From: CALJXB01 sp965225935
Lineage (GTDB): Bacteria > Pseudomonadota > Alphaproteobacteria > Kiloniellales > JAKSDN01
DNA: 64,000 nt
Assembly (NCBI GenBank): GCA_965225935.1
Contig: CBDDCC010000024.1
Coordinates: forward strand, 761,357 to 825,356
Direction of reading: 5' to 3'
Positions 1 through 8,002 of the stretch are shown here, in pieces (the first letter of the stretch is position 1; each line of letters begins with the position of its first letter). A program made the translations under genes and the position numbers. The notes below the pieces were generated by a model. The model saw nothing but the letters and a program-made list of their open reading frames with translations. It ran no database searches and was not told where the DNA came from.

Positions 1-665
1 CCGGCAAGGGAACCTGGTCCGACCTCTTCGCGTCCGCCCTGAGGCCCGCCTTGCTGATCGGCGTCGGCCTCGGCGTCCTGCAGCGGGTGACCGGCATCGA
101 CATCGCGTTTTTCTACGGCCCCACCATTTTCGAGTTTGCCGGCATCAAGTCGCTGCGCATCGACATCGTCTCCGGACTGGGCGTGGGCACCGCCTTCGTC
201 CTGGGCCAGCTCGTCTCCCTGGTGTTGATCGACCGCCTCGGCCGCCGGCCCCTGCTGCTAATCGGCTACGCCGGCATGGCCTGCGGGCTGGTGCCCTTGG
301 GCCTGGCCTTCGCGATAGGGGGTGAATCCGACCTGCTGGGCTGGATGGCCGTGGCCGGCGTCATCCTGCTGGCCTTCGCCTGGGCTGTCGGTCCCTCCGG
401 TGTCACTTTCCTGCTGATCTCGGAGCTCTACCCCCAGAGCGTGCGGGGGCCCGCCATGAGTGTCGCGACCGTGGCGATCTGGCTGTCGTTCCTCGTCATG
501 ACCTCGACCTTCCTCACCCTGGTCGAGATCCTCGGTGAAAGCGCCACCTTCTGGGGCAATGGCGTGATCTGCGCGATCGCGATGGCGGTCGTCTTCTTCC
601 TGGTCCCGGAGACCAAGGGCAAATCGCTGGAAGAAGTCTCGGCCGGTCTGGCCCGCCGCAAATGA
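1..665 (+). CDS. MFS sugar porter, C-terminal part (5' end outside window)
   Basis: The frame is open from the window edge and ends at TGA 663-665, so only about the last 220 residues of a roughly 450-residue permease are present. They carry the sugar-porter signatures: a QRVTGID segment followed by FFYGPTIF (helix 7 region), DRLGRRPLL between helices 8 and 9, and the terminal PETKGKSLEEV motif. Family members are inner-membrane symporters or facilitators for sugars or polyols. The substrate cannot be read from this part. The usual QQxTGIN is QRVTGID here. No partner genes are visible downstream. Confidence 0.88.
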   Translation, partial: GKGTWSDLFASALRPALLIGVGLGVLQRVTGIDIAFFYGPTIFEFAGIKSLRIDIVSGLGVGTAFVLGQLVSLVLIDRLGRRPLLLIGYAGMACGLVPLGLAFAIGGESDLLGWMAVAGVILLAFAWAVGPSGVTFLLISELYPQSVRGPAMSVATVAIWLSFLVMTSTFLTLVEILGESATFWGNGVICAIAMAVVFFLVPETKGKSLEEVSAGLARRK

Positions 666-713
666 GCCAGGCGCCTATTTCGTGCGGTCGGTCAGCGCGC
701 CTCTGCTGACACC

Positions 714-905
714 CTAGCCCAGCACCCCGTCGCCTCGCTGAATCCTATCGATCGCCTGAACCATGTGTTCCCACAGGAGATAGCCATCGATTTCGCCTTT
801 CCTGAGCAGCTTGACGCTTCTCACGGCGGCCTCGATCGCCGCGTCTTCGCCATGGCGATCTATGAAGTCGCTCGCGGCCCTGTGGATCTCGAGGTCGACG
901 GACAT
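714..905 (-). CDS. Small conserved hypothetical protein (63 aa)
   Basis: A short, charged, helical-looking protein with a DLEIHRAASDFIDRHGEDAA start, of a type often seen as stand-alone small genes in Alphaproteobacteria. No catalytic motif, membrane segment or cysteine is visible. It is transcribed toward the sugar transporter and separated from it by about 50 bases. Function is unknown. The coherent amphipathic composition supports a real gene. Confidence 0.6.
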   Translation of the reverse strand: MSVDLEIHRAASDFIDRHGEDAAIEAAVRSVKLLRKGEIDGYLLWEHMVQAIDRIQRGDGVLG

Positions 906-1022
906 GCGCCTAGACTAGACCATCAGCTTGCCACTTAGCCATGACCCATCGTGTCGTGTTCAACTCTCTTCGATGTTGACCTAAGCTGCTGGCTGTCCGG
1001 TCCTCATGCTTCGGAGCGTCCC

Positions 1023-1298
1023 ATGCCCTCTCATCAAGGCGGCTGCCTTTGCGGTGCGGTGAGATACGAAGTTGCTGCCGATCCCATCCGCATCACCTAC
1101 TGTCACTGCAGATACTGCCAGCGCGCCACGGGTTCGGCCTATGCCGTCGAGCCGATTTTCGAGAGGAACGACTTCAAGATAACGGCCGGGCCCCCCGGCC
1201 AGGTACAGCCAACCCTCCGCTGGCAGCGGCATTCGCCAGCCCGAAGACGATCAAAGCTGCGGGGTGACACCGCAGCTTCGTCGCGCCCAAGTCGGTGA
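1023..1298 (+). pseudogene. Truncated GFA-family (glutathione-dependent formaldehyde-activating type) gene
   Basis: The first ~58 residues match the GFA/CENP-V zinc-binding fold: GGCLCGAVRYEV, then a CHCRYCQRATGSAYAV motif with the expected paired cysteines, and FERNDFKITAG. After that the frame runs into low-quality Arg/Ser-rich sequence and stops. The second half of the ~130-residue family, with the FCxxCGT zinc motif, is missing in all frames. I read this as a 3'-truncated, probably non-functional gene. ATG 1023 is chosen because it directly precedes the conserved N-terminus. Confidence 0.6.
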
Positions 1299-1376
1299 AT
1301 GCCCGCAATGGCCGATCCTGCGACCGGCACAGTGACGAGGTTGTTCCTCTATTCACCCCCGGTCGGATCTCGACTG

Positions 1377-2177
1377 TCAGCCCTCGCGCGCCCAGATCCG
1401 GAAGATCCCGGAGGTCTCGTCGTCCATGGGGAAGAAGCTCTCGATGCGCAGCTCCTGCAGCGTCACGTCCCGGGGGGTGCCCAGGGTGGCGAGGGTCGTG
1501 AAGAGGCGCAGGCTCATGCCGTCCTTCTCGAAATGCATGGGCAGCACCGGCTCGCCCGGAAGCTCGCCCGACGCCTCCCGCAGCGCCGCTCTCACGCCTG
1601 AGTAGGACAGCAGCCTCTCCAGCAGCGCTGCCGTCTCGGGCGTGCCGTCCGACCAGGCATCGGCTTCCACGCTGCCGACGAAGTAGCGGACGACCTCCTG
1701 CCAGTTGACGAGGAAGGGCCTGAGCACGTCCGGCGCGACCAGGGCGTCGGCGAGATTGACCGTCGCGCCGGGCACCAGGGGCCCGACCAGAAACTCGACC
1801 AGCCTGACCGCGCCCCGGTTGGCCTTGAGCAGGTTCCAGTGGCGGTCGACCAGGACGCCGGGAAAGGGCTCCTGCTGAGACAGCATGAGGTCGAGCGCCT
1901 CGGCGACGGCGCCCATCTCCGGTGCCGCTAGGCCGGTCTCGCGCCAGGCCGGCGCGAAGCCCGCCGCCAGCAGCAGGGCGTTCTGCTGGCGCAACGGTAC
2001 GTCGAGCGCGTTCGCCAGCCTCAGCACCATGTCGCGGCTGGGCGCGGCGCGGCCCAGCTCCAGGAAGCTCAGGTGGCGCTGCGAGACCTCCGCCCGGCCC
2101 GCCAGCGCGAGCTGCGAGAGCCCGCGCTGCCGCCGCCAGCGGCGAAGGGCGGCGGCGAAGCTCTCTTCTTTCGGCAT
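1377..2177 (-). CDS. XRE-family regulator with MmyB-like ligand-binding domain
   Basis: 266 residues. Residues about 8-62 form a helix-turn-helix of XRE type (RRQRGLSQLALAGRAEVSQRHLSFLE). The rest matches the MmyB-like ligand-binding domain common in such regulators, with the typical VLVDRHWNLLKANRGA segment. ATG 2177 is chosen because it gives the normal family N-terminus; further upstream the frame overlaps the divergent transporter. The 96-bp gap to the DMT exporter gene at 2274 suggests it controls that gene and itself. The inducer is not identifiable. Confidence 0.85.
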   Translation of the reverse strand: MPKEESFAAALRRWRRQRGLSQLALAGRAEVSQRHLSFLELGRAAPSRDMVLRLANALDVPLRQQNALLLAAGFAPAWRETGLAAPEMGAVAEALDLMLSQQEPFPGVLVDRHWNLLKANRGAVRLVEFLVGPLVPGATVNLADALVAPDVLRPFLVNWQEVVRYFVGSVEADAWSDGTPETAALLERLLSYSGVRAALREASGELPGEPVLPMHFEKDGMSLRLFTTLATLGTPRDVTLQELRIESFFPMDDETSGIFRIWAREG

Positions 2178-2273
2178 CTGTACCTGCCAGGTAGTTGCGG
2201 CGACGGCCTCGGCCCCTAGCCTGGCCCGACCGAATGGGACGGGGCAAGCGGGATAAGGCAGGCAGGACAGGGC

Positions 2274-3158
2274 ATGAGCCAGCGGATTGGCGTGATGATG
2301 GCGGTGGCATCGAGCTGTCTCGGCGGGACGGCCGCGGCGGTGACGCGCTATCTGGTCGGCGACGCCGACCCGGTGAGCCTCGCCGTTCTCCGCTGGGGGA
2401 TCGGGTTTCTGGTCCTCTTGCCGGTGACGCTCTTTCTCCGGGTGCGCTGGCCCCGGCGCTCCGACTGGCCGGGCGTGGCCGGCCTCGGCCTCGCGTTCTT
2501 CGGCCTGTTCTTCGTCTTCTACAACGTCGCGATGGGCTACACCACGGCGGCCCGGGCCAGCCTGGCGCTCTCGACCCTTCCGTTGCAGACCATGCTGGTC
2601 GCCGCGATCCTCAGGGTGGAGCCGATCACGGCGCGCAAGTCGCTCGGCGTGGCGATCGCCATGGCGGGCGTCCTCGCGGCACTCGCCACGAGCGTCGCCG
2701 AGGCGCCGCCGGGGGCTTGGCGCGGCGAGGCCATCATGACCGGGGCCGTGCTCTGCATGGCCGTCTACAACGTCCTGGCCCGCCCCTTCATGGCGCGCTC
2801 GAGCCCGCTGGGCTTCCTCGCGGTGGGGATGGGCAGCGGCGCCTTGGCCCTCCTGGCGTTTGGCCTCCTGAGCGGCCGGCTCGCGGCGCTCGCCACCTTC
2901 GGCCCGCCGCAATGGGCGGCCGGCCTCTATCTCGGGGTGGCGGGCGGGGCGCTCGCCTTCATCCTCTGGGTCCTGGCGCTCGAGCGCGCGACACCGACCC
3001 AGGTGGCGAACACCATGACCGTCAACCCGATCGCTGCGGCCCTGCTTGCCGCCGTCCTCCTCGGCGAGCCGGTCATGCCGAACCTGCTGATCGGTCTCGC
3101 CGCCGTCTTCGCCGGAACCTGGATCGCGACGACGGAGCCGGGGAGCGCCCGGTCCTAG
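2274..3158 (+). CDS. DMT/EamA-family transporter
   Basis: 294 residues with about ten hydrophobic helices and two EamA repeats. The first is around GGTAAAVTRYLVGDADPVSLAVLRWGIGF and the second ends with NTMTVNPIAAALLAAVLLGEPV, a classical EamA end motif. Such inner-membrane proteins usually export metabolites or amino acids. Substrate is unknown. It is divergent from the XRE/MmyB-like regulator and likely regulated by it. Length is normal for the family. Confidence 0.88.
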   Translation: MSQRIGVMMAVASSCLGGTAAAVTRYLVGDADPVSLAVLRWGIGFLVLLPVTLFLRVRWPRRSDWPGVAGLGLAFFGLFFVFYNVAMGYTTAARASLALSTLPLQTMLVAAILRVEPITARKSLGVAIAMAGVLAALATSVAEAPPGAWRGEAIMTGAVLCMAVYNVLARPFMARSSPLGFLAVGMGSGALALLAFGLLSGRLAALATFGPPQWAAGLYLGVAGGALAFILWVLALERATPTQVANTMTVNPIAAALLAAVLLGEPVMPNLLIGLAAVFAGTWIATTEPGSARS

Positions 3159-3188
3159 GTCCCGATGCGCCCGTTTCGGCCTCCGACG

Positions 3189-4013
3189 TCAGGTCTCCTT
3201 GCGGGCGATGGCGCAGAGGGCGCTGGTCTCGATCTCGGTGACGCCGTCCTCGGCCAACCTCTCGACCATGCGGCTGCGCAGCTGCTCCCTTTCCGACGGC
3301 GTGAGCTGCTCGACCGTGCCGCGCAGGCCGGAGCCGAGCGCGATGGTCCACCAATCCTCGGGTTGCGAGAGAGGCTGCCTGTCGCCGAGCGTCTCGACGC
3401 GGGGCTCGGTCGCGCCGCTGTCGCGCAGGAGGCGGCCGAGGGCCTCGGGGTCGGTGAGGCGCTCCCAGGGCGGCGTCGGCTGGGGCAGGTCGGGCCGCAG
3501 GCGGCGCACCTCTTCGGCGAAGATTGCTCCGGCCGGCGCCAGTGCGTCGGGACCCCACACCGTGACCGCCAGCCGACCGCCCGGGCGCACCAGGCGCCAG
3601 AGCTCGCGGGCCTGGGCCTCGATGTCGGGCACGAAGAAGATGGAGAAGACGCTGTCGACGGCGTCGAAGCTCCCGTCGGCCAGGCCGCTGGCCATCATGT
3701 CGGCCGCAACGAATTCCACGTTCGCGAGGCCCTGGTCCGCCGCCTTGGCCCGGGCACGGCTCAGCATGTTCTCGGCGATGTCGATGCCGGTCACCCGGCC
3801 TGCCGGGCCGACGATTTCAGCCGCGGGCAGCGCCGAGGCGCCGGTGCCGCAGCCGACGTCGAGGACGCGCTCGCCCGGGCGCAGATCCAGCAGCTCCACC
3901 GTGCGCCGGCCGTGCCGGGTCCAGAAGCCGAGGGGTGCCGCGTCGAAGCTGTCGGCGGCTGCGTCGTAGGTGGCGGCGGCCTTCAGCCGCATGGGGTTCT
4001 CGATCATGTTCAT
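3189..4013 (-). CDS. Class I SAM-dependent methyltransferase
   Basis: 274 residues with the AdoMet-binding motif I VLDVGCGTG at about residues 50-58, an acidic GIDIAENML strand-2 end and a DSVFSIFFVPD motif IV region, as in UbiE/Methyltransf_11-25 families. The start gives MNMIENPMRLKAAATYDAAADSFDAAPLGFW, normal for this group. It converges with the DMT gene (30 bp apart). Small-molecule substrate unknown. No linked pathway genes. Confidence 0.85.
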   Translation of the reverse strand: MNMIENPMRLKAAATYDAAADSFDAAPLGFWTRHGRRTVELLDLRPGERVLDVGCGTGASALPAAEIVGPAGRVTGIDIAENMLSRARAKAADQGLANVEFVAADMMASGLADGSFDAVDSVFSIFFVPDIEAQARELWRLVRPGGRLAVTVWGPDALAPAGAIFAEEVRRLRPDLPQPTPPWERLTDPEALGRLLRDSGATEPRVETLGDRQPLSQPEDWWTIALGSGLRGTVEQLTPSEREQLRSRMVERLAEDGVTEIETSALCAIARKET

Positions 4014-4085
4014 GGGCGTCGTCTTTCCGAACGAGGGCCCGGCGTCGTCGCGGCGCCGGGCCGGCTGTTGCCTTCCATCAGGGGG

Positions 4086-4299
4086 CTAGTAGAACTTGGC
4101 GGCGAGGCCGGCTACCCGGTCCAGGGTGAGGGTCCGGTCGTAAATGCCGGCGCCCACCTGCTAGGGGAGGCTGTCCATCGAAGTGACCTAGCTGGATTTG
4201 CGCAGCGGCGCCTCGCCGCCGGGCTTCAGCGAGGCGTATTCGGCCCGGCTGCCGGAGAGGCGACGGCCAGGCCGCGGATTTGCAGGCGTGTCACGTCAT
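4086..4299 (-). pseudogene. Decayed remnant of an unidentified gene divergent from the LysR regulator
   Basis: On the minus strand an AGGAG-like site precedes ATG 4299 (stopped after two codons) and GTG 4294, which opens a 22-codon frame (TRLQIRGLAVASPAAG). About 100 bases further a different frame encodes VGAGIYDRTLTLDRVAGL and ends at TAG 4086-4088. The two coding-looking pieces are out of frame with stops between them, as expected for the 5' and 3' ends of a gene that lost its middle. Position and direction fit an old LysR target gene. The family is not recognised and the call is weak. Confidence 0.3.
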
Positions 4300-4406
4300 T
4301 TCTCCTCAAGTCATGGCTGGCATCGCGCGCGCCATCTACGGGCGCGATTGGGCCTAGCTAGGCACGCGAAGGCCTGCATGCACGCAGCGATTTGGCGACC
4401 GGGGAT

Positions 4407-4418
4407 TGCAAATTTGCA
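4407..4418. promoter_or_regulatory. 12-bp perfect palindrome upstream of the LysR gene
   Basis: TGCAAATTTGCA lies 22 bp upstream of the LysR start codon, between that gene and the decayed divergent gene. LysR regulators commonly bind a dyad in such divergent intergenic regions, so this is a candidate autoregulatory operator. The palindrome is seen directly; the regulator assignment is inference. Confidence 0.35.
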
Positions 4419-4439
4419 GGAGTCGAAGATACTGGCCCC

Positions 4440-5279
4440 ATGAACTGGGACGACCTGCGGGTGGCTACCGCCGTCTACGAGACCGGCAGCTACGCGGCGG
4501 CCGGCGCCCGCCTGCGGATCAACGAGACCACCGTGGCGCGCCGCCTGTCGCGCCTGCAGCAGAACCTGGGCGTCACCCTGTTCGAGGCGGTGGACGGAGT
4601 GCGCACGCCGACGGCCCAATGCAAGGAACTGGTGGCGCAGGCCGCCATGATGGCGGGCCACGCGGAACGGATCGCCCGCATCAAGGAAGAGGTCACCGGC
4701 CTGGTCGGGCGCCGCCGTATCGCCACCACGGACTCCCTCGCCGCGGACGTGCTGGCGCCCAACGCCGCGGACTTTCTGGCCGAGCACCCGGGACTCTCCA
4801 TCGATTTCCTGGCTTCCACGGAGAACGTGAACTTCTCCCGCTGGCAGGCCGACATCGCCGTCCGGCTCAGCCGGCCCGAGAAGGGCGACTTCATGGTCTC
4901 GAAGCTGGCCGAGCTCCCCTTCTTCCTGTTCGAGCCGGCGAGCCCGGCCGAACCGGGCTGGGACCTGATCTGCGCCTATCCCAAGGAGCTCGATGGAACG
5001 CCCGAGACCCGCTATCTCGCGGGCATCGGCCTGCATCAGCGGGCGCGTTGCACCACCAAGAACGTGCTGGTCCTGAGACGGCTTATCCAGTCCCGGCGCT
5101 GCACCGGGGTCCTGCCGGGCTACGCCTGCCAGGACCTGCTGGAGGATCCGGCCTTCCGGGCCACCAGGCTGCCCCAGCCCCGCGCCGTCTGGCTCCTGGT
5201 CCAGTCGCACCTGAAGCAGGACGCCGCCACCCGCGCCGTCATCGACTGGATCAGGGATTGCTTCCGGCTGGTGGAGTGA
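4440..5279 (+). CDS. LysR-family transcriptional regulator
   Basis: 279 residues. The N-terminal winged helix-turn-helix is typical (MNWDDLRVATAVYETGSYAAAGARLRINETTVARRLSRLQQNLG), followed by a periplasmic-binding-protein-like effector domain. ATG 4440 is preferred to an in-frame ATG 48 bp upstream because it gives the standard MNWDDLR start. The DNA-binding domain resembles the subgroup with TTVARRL. The effector domain is somewhat short. The target may have been the neighbouring gene that is now a remnant. Confidence 0.87.
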   Translation: MNWDDLRVATAVYETGSYAAAGARLRINETTVARRLSRLQQNLGVTLFEAVDGVRTPTAQCKELVAQAAMMAGHAERIARIKEEVTGLVGRRRIATTDSLAADVLAPNAADFLAEHPGLSIDFLASTENVNFSRWQADIAVRLSRPEKGDFMVSKLAELPFFLFEPASPAEPGWDLICAYPKELDGTPETRYLAGIGLHQRARCTTKNVLVLRRLIQSRRCTGVLPGYACQDLLEDPAFRATRLPQPRAVWLLVQSHLKQDAATRAVIDWIRDCFRLVE

Positions 5280-5396
5280 CGGGCAGCGACGTGGAACGAC
5301 CCGGGGCCTCACGCTTCCTCGACGTCGAGGCTCGCGCCGCGAGCGGTCTGCTCCAGCCAGGTGGCGTAGGGCGCCCCTCGTCCGGGTCTTGTTGGG

Positions 5397-5681
5397 CTAC
5401 TTGATCTCCACCTCGATGAAGGCGTACTCGCCCTCGCCGTCGTTGATCACGTCGTGCTCAACGCCGACCGGGCGGAAGTAGGGCTGGCCGGCCTTCAGCT
5501 CGGCGTGGGATTCCTGGCCGCCTTCGGTCACCAGCTTCAGCCTGCCGTCCATCAGCGGGATCACCACGTAGTCGTACTCGTGGCGGTGCCAGCCCGTCGC
5601 GGCGCCCGGCGCGAAGCGCCATTCGGTGACGCGGGTGCGCTCGTTGTCGATGAAGACGGTCGGCTGGGCCTCCTCGGCCAT
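5397..5681 (-). CDS. Small cupin-domain protein (94 aa)
   Basis: A single compact cupin barrel. Motif 1 is seen as GWHRHEYDYVVIPLMDG (two His and Glu/Asp metal-ligand positions) and motif 2 as PYFRPVGVEHDVINDG with a further His. Proteins of this kind bind a divalent metal and act as small enzymes or sensors. The substrate is unknown. It lies 58 bp downstream of the class IV aminotransferase on the same strand and may be co-transcribed with it. Confidence 0.8.
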   Translation of the reverse strand: MAEEAQPTVFIDNERTRVTEWRFAPGAATGWHRHEYDYVVIPLMDGRLKLVTEGGQESHAELKAGQPYFRPVGVEHDVINDGEGEYAFIEVEIK

Positions 5682-5739
5682 GGCTGGACTCCTTCGCTCG
5701 CTGACGGAACAGGCTGCGACTTGCGGCCAGGCTCGGATC

Positions 5740-6603
5740 CTAGTCGCCGTGCGACCAGTCCCAGTAGAGCTGACGGGCGCGGGCGTAGACCGGACCGGGC
5801 TGCAGGGCTCGGTCGTCGACGCGGGTGATCGGCAGCACCTTGCCCAGGTTGCCGGTGGAGAAGACCTCGTCCGCCTCCGCCAGCTCGTCGTAGGAGAGGG
5901 TGCGCTCGTAGACCTCGACGCCGGCGCGGGCGAGGAGCCTGGCCACCCGCTGCTTGGTGATGCCGTTCAGGAAGGTGCCGTTGGGCACCGGCGTGTGGGC
6001 GGCGCCGTCCTTGGCGATCCAGAGGTTGGCGGTGGCGAGTTCGGCCAAGTTGCCGTGGGTGTCCAGGATCACCGCGTTGTCGAAGCCCTTGTCCTGGGCC
6101 TCCTTCATGGCGCGCACGGAGTTGGGATAGAGGCACGAGGCCTTGGCGTAGGTCGGCGCGGTGTCCGGCGTCGGCCGGCGGAAGCTGGAGCGGCAGACGC
6201 TGAAGCCCTTGGGCGCCGGCATGGGGGCCGCGAAGAGGGTGCAGCAGAAGCGGGTCGAGTGCGGATTGGGCACGATGAAGCCGTCCTCGGCCCACATCAT
6301 GGGTCGGATGTAGAGGGCGCTGCCGCTGGGGAGCTTCCCGACGCCTTCGAGGGCGATCTCCAGGACCTCCCCGGCGCTGAGCGGCGGGGTCAGGCCCATC
6401 TTGCGCGCCGAGTTGACCAGGCGCTCGCAGTGGAGGTCCAGGTCCGGCGTCACGCCCTCGAAGGCGCGGGCGCCGTCGAACACGATGGAGGACATCCAGG
6501 TGGCATGGGTGAGGGGCCCCAGCATCGGTGGATTGCCTTCGACCCACTCGCCGTCGATGTAGTGGAGCGCGTCCGCGCTCGCCAGGCCGTGACCCGATGC
6601 CAT
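5740..6603 (-). CDS. Class IV PLP aminotransferase, branched-chain aminotransferase-like
   Basis: 287 residues of the D-amino acid/branched-chain aminotransferase fold. The HATWMSSIVFDGARAFEG start region is typical. The PLP-lysine region is YAKASCLYPNSVRAMKEA, and the phosphate-cup segment is NLAELATANLWI. It probably transfers amino groups between a branched-chain or related amino acid and 2-oxoglutarate, but the subgroup lacks the canonical EGAGENLF, so a different amino donor is possible. ATG 6603 is chosen for its GAGGAG site and the normal N-terminus; the frame extends further upstream without similarity. Confidence 0.8.
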   Translation of the reverse strand: MASGHGLASADALHYIDGEWVEGNPPMLGPLTHATWMSSIVFDGARAFEGVTPDLDLHCERLVNSARKMGLTPPLSAGEVLEIALEGVGKLPSGSALYIRPMMWAEDGFIVPNPHSTRFCCTLFAAPMPAPKGFSVCRSSFRRPTPDTAPTYAKASCLYPNSVRAMKEAQDKGFDNAVILDTHGNLAELATANLWIAKDGAAHTPVPNGTFLNGITKQRVARLLARAGVEVYERTLSYDELAEADEVFSTGNLGKVLPITRVDDRALQPGPVYARARQLYWDWSHGD

Positions 6604-6805
6604 GCCGCTCCTCGCAAGATCGCCCCGGCCCGCGGACAGATGCGCGGGCCGCTGTTCCCATTCCATGAGCATAGCTACTTCCCGTGATCTGGCAAAGCGG
6701 GGCGCTGTCGTGCTTCCGGAGGAGACCGCCCGCGCTTGTTCGCCGGCCGGCAAGTCGGCTAGGCTCGCCGCCGCATCTCTCCCTCACACGCGGGGAAACG
6801 CCGTC

Positions 6806-7891
6806 ATGGCCGTCCACGCCCTCGCGCAGCCTCTCCTGCGGCTGCTCGCCCCCGAAGCTGCGCACGGGTTGACGCTTTGGGGGCTCGCCCACGGCCTGGG
6901 CCCCGGAGGATCAGCCCGCGCGCGCGGCGCCGACGATCCCGGCCTGGCCGTCAGCCTCTGGGGCCGTGACTTTCCCAACCCGATCGGCCTGGCGGCCGGG
7001 TTCGACAAGAACGCCCAGGTCCCCGGGCCGCTGCTCGCCTGCGGCTTCGGCTTCGTCGAGGTGGGGACGGTGACGCCGCTGCCCCAGCCGGGCAACCCGC
7101 GCCCGCGCATCTTCCGCCTGCCCCAGGACCGGGCCGTGATCAACCGGCTCGGCTTCAACAACGAGGGAGCGGAAGCGGCGCGAAGGCGCCTCGCGGACTG
7201 GCGGCGCGCCAACGCCAAGGGGATCATTGGTGGCGGGATCGTCGGCGTCAACCTGGGCATGAACAAGGAGAGCGCCGACCCGGCCGCCGACTACGCCGCG
7301 GGCGTGCGCCTGCTGGGACCCTTGGCCGACTACCTGGTGATCAACGTCTCCTCCCCCAACACGCCGGGCCTGCGCGCGCTCCAGGACCGCGCGGCGCTCG
7401 AGAGCCTGATCGCGGGGCTGCGCGGCGCCCTCGTAGAGCTGAAGCAGCCGCCGCCCCTGCTGCTGAAGGTGGCGCCGGACCTGAGCGAGGCGGAGCTGGC
7501 GGACATCGCCCAGGTGGCCCTGGCCGAGCGCCTGGACGGCCTGATCGCCACCAACACCACGGTCGAACGGCCGCCGGGCCTGACGGGCCGGCACCGCTCG
7601 GAGACGGGCGGGCTCAGCGGCCGCCCCCTGTTCCAACGGGCGACGGAGGTCCTCGGCCGGCTCTACCGTCTGACCGGGGGCAAGGTCCCCCTCATCGGCA
7701 CGGGCGGGATCGGGAGCGGCGCGGAGGCCTATCAGAAGATCCGCGCCGGCGCTTCTCTCGTCCAGCTCTACACGGCCCTGGTCTACCGGGGCCCGGCCCT
7801 GGTGCCGGAGATCAAGGCCGAGCTGGCCGGCCTGCTGGCCCGCGACGGCTTCCGCAGCGTCGCCGAGGCGACCGGCGCGGACCACCGATAG
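6806..7891 (+). CDS. pyrD: Dihydroorotate dehydrogenase (quinone), class 2
   Basis: 361 residues; oxidises dihydroorotate to orotate with FMN and membrane quinone in pyrimidine synthesis. Seen: an N-terminal amphipathic membrane-attachment segment (about residues 1-35), AAGFDKNAQ at about 64-72, GFNNEG, the catalytic-serine motif INVSSPNTPGLR at about 179-190, ATNTTVERP and the FMN-phosphate-binding IGTGGIGSG. Length is standard. ATG 6806 gives the normal start. It faces away from the aminotransferase. Confidence 0.95.
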   Translation: MAVHALAQPLLRLLAPEAAHGLTLWGLAHGLGPGGSARARGADDPGLAVSLWGRDFPNPIGLAAGFDKNAQVPGPLLACGFGFVEVGTVTPLPQPGNPRPRIFRLPQDRAVINRLGFNNEGAEAARRRLADWRRANAKGIIGGGIVGVNLGMNKESADPAADYAAGVRLLGPLADYLVINVSSPNTPGLRALQDRAALESLIAGLRGALVELKQPPPLLLKVAPDLSEAELADIAQVALAERLDGLIATNTTVERPPGLTGRHRSETGGLSGRPLFQRATEVLGRLYRLTGGKVPLIGTGGIGSGAEAYQKIRAGASLVQLYTALVYRGPALVPEIKAELAGLLARDGFRSVAEATGADHR

Positions 7892-8002
7892 GTCGTCGAA
7901 CCGCGTCCTGCCCGGGGCCTGCGCGGGCTTCCTTTAACCATGTTTCAAGACTGAGCCTGCAGAGTGGCGGCACCACCCGCACGGGAGCGTCTTGAGCCCG
8001 AA

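Noticed and set aside
3165..4361. Long plus-strand open frame opposite the methyltransferase gene
   Set aside because: High G+C leaves antisense frames open. The minus-strand protein has clear AdoMet motifs while this one has none. The same reasoning removed the long antisense frames over the ABC exporter, cobT, CNNM, the giant gene and others.
5280..5396. A coding-like tail on the minus strand (reads about PYATWLEQTARGASLDVEEA before a stop near 5309)
   Set aside because: Only about 25 codons long, stopped upstream, with no start. It may be the scrap of a lost gene but cannot be supported as a feature.
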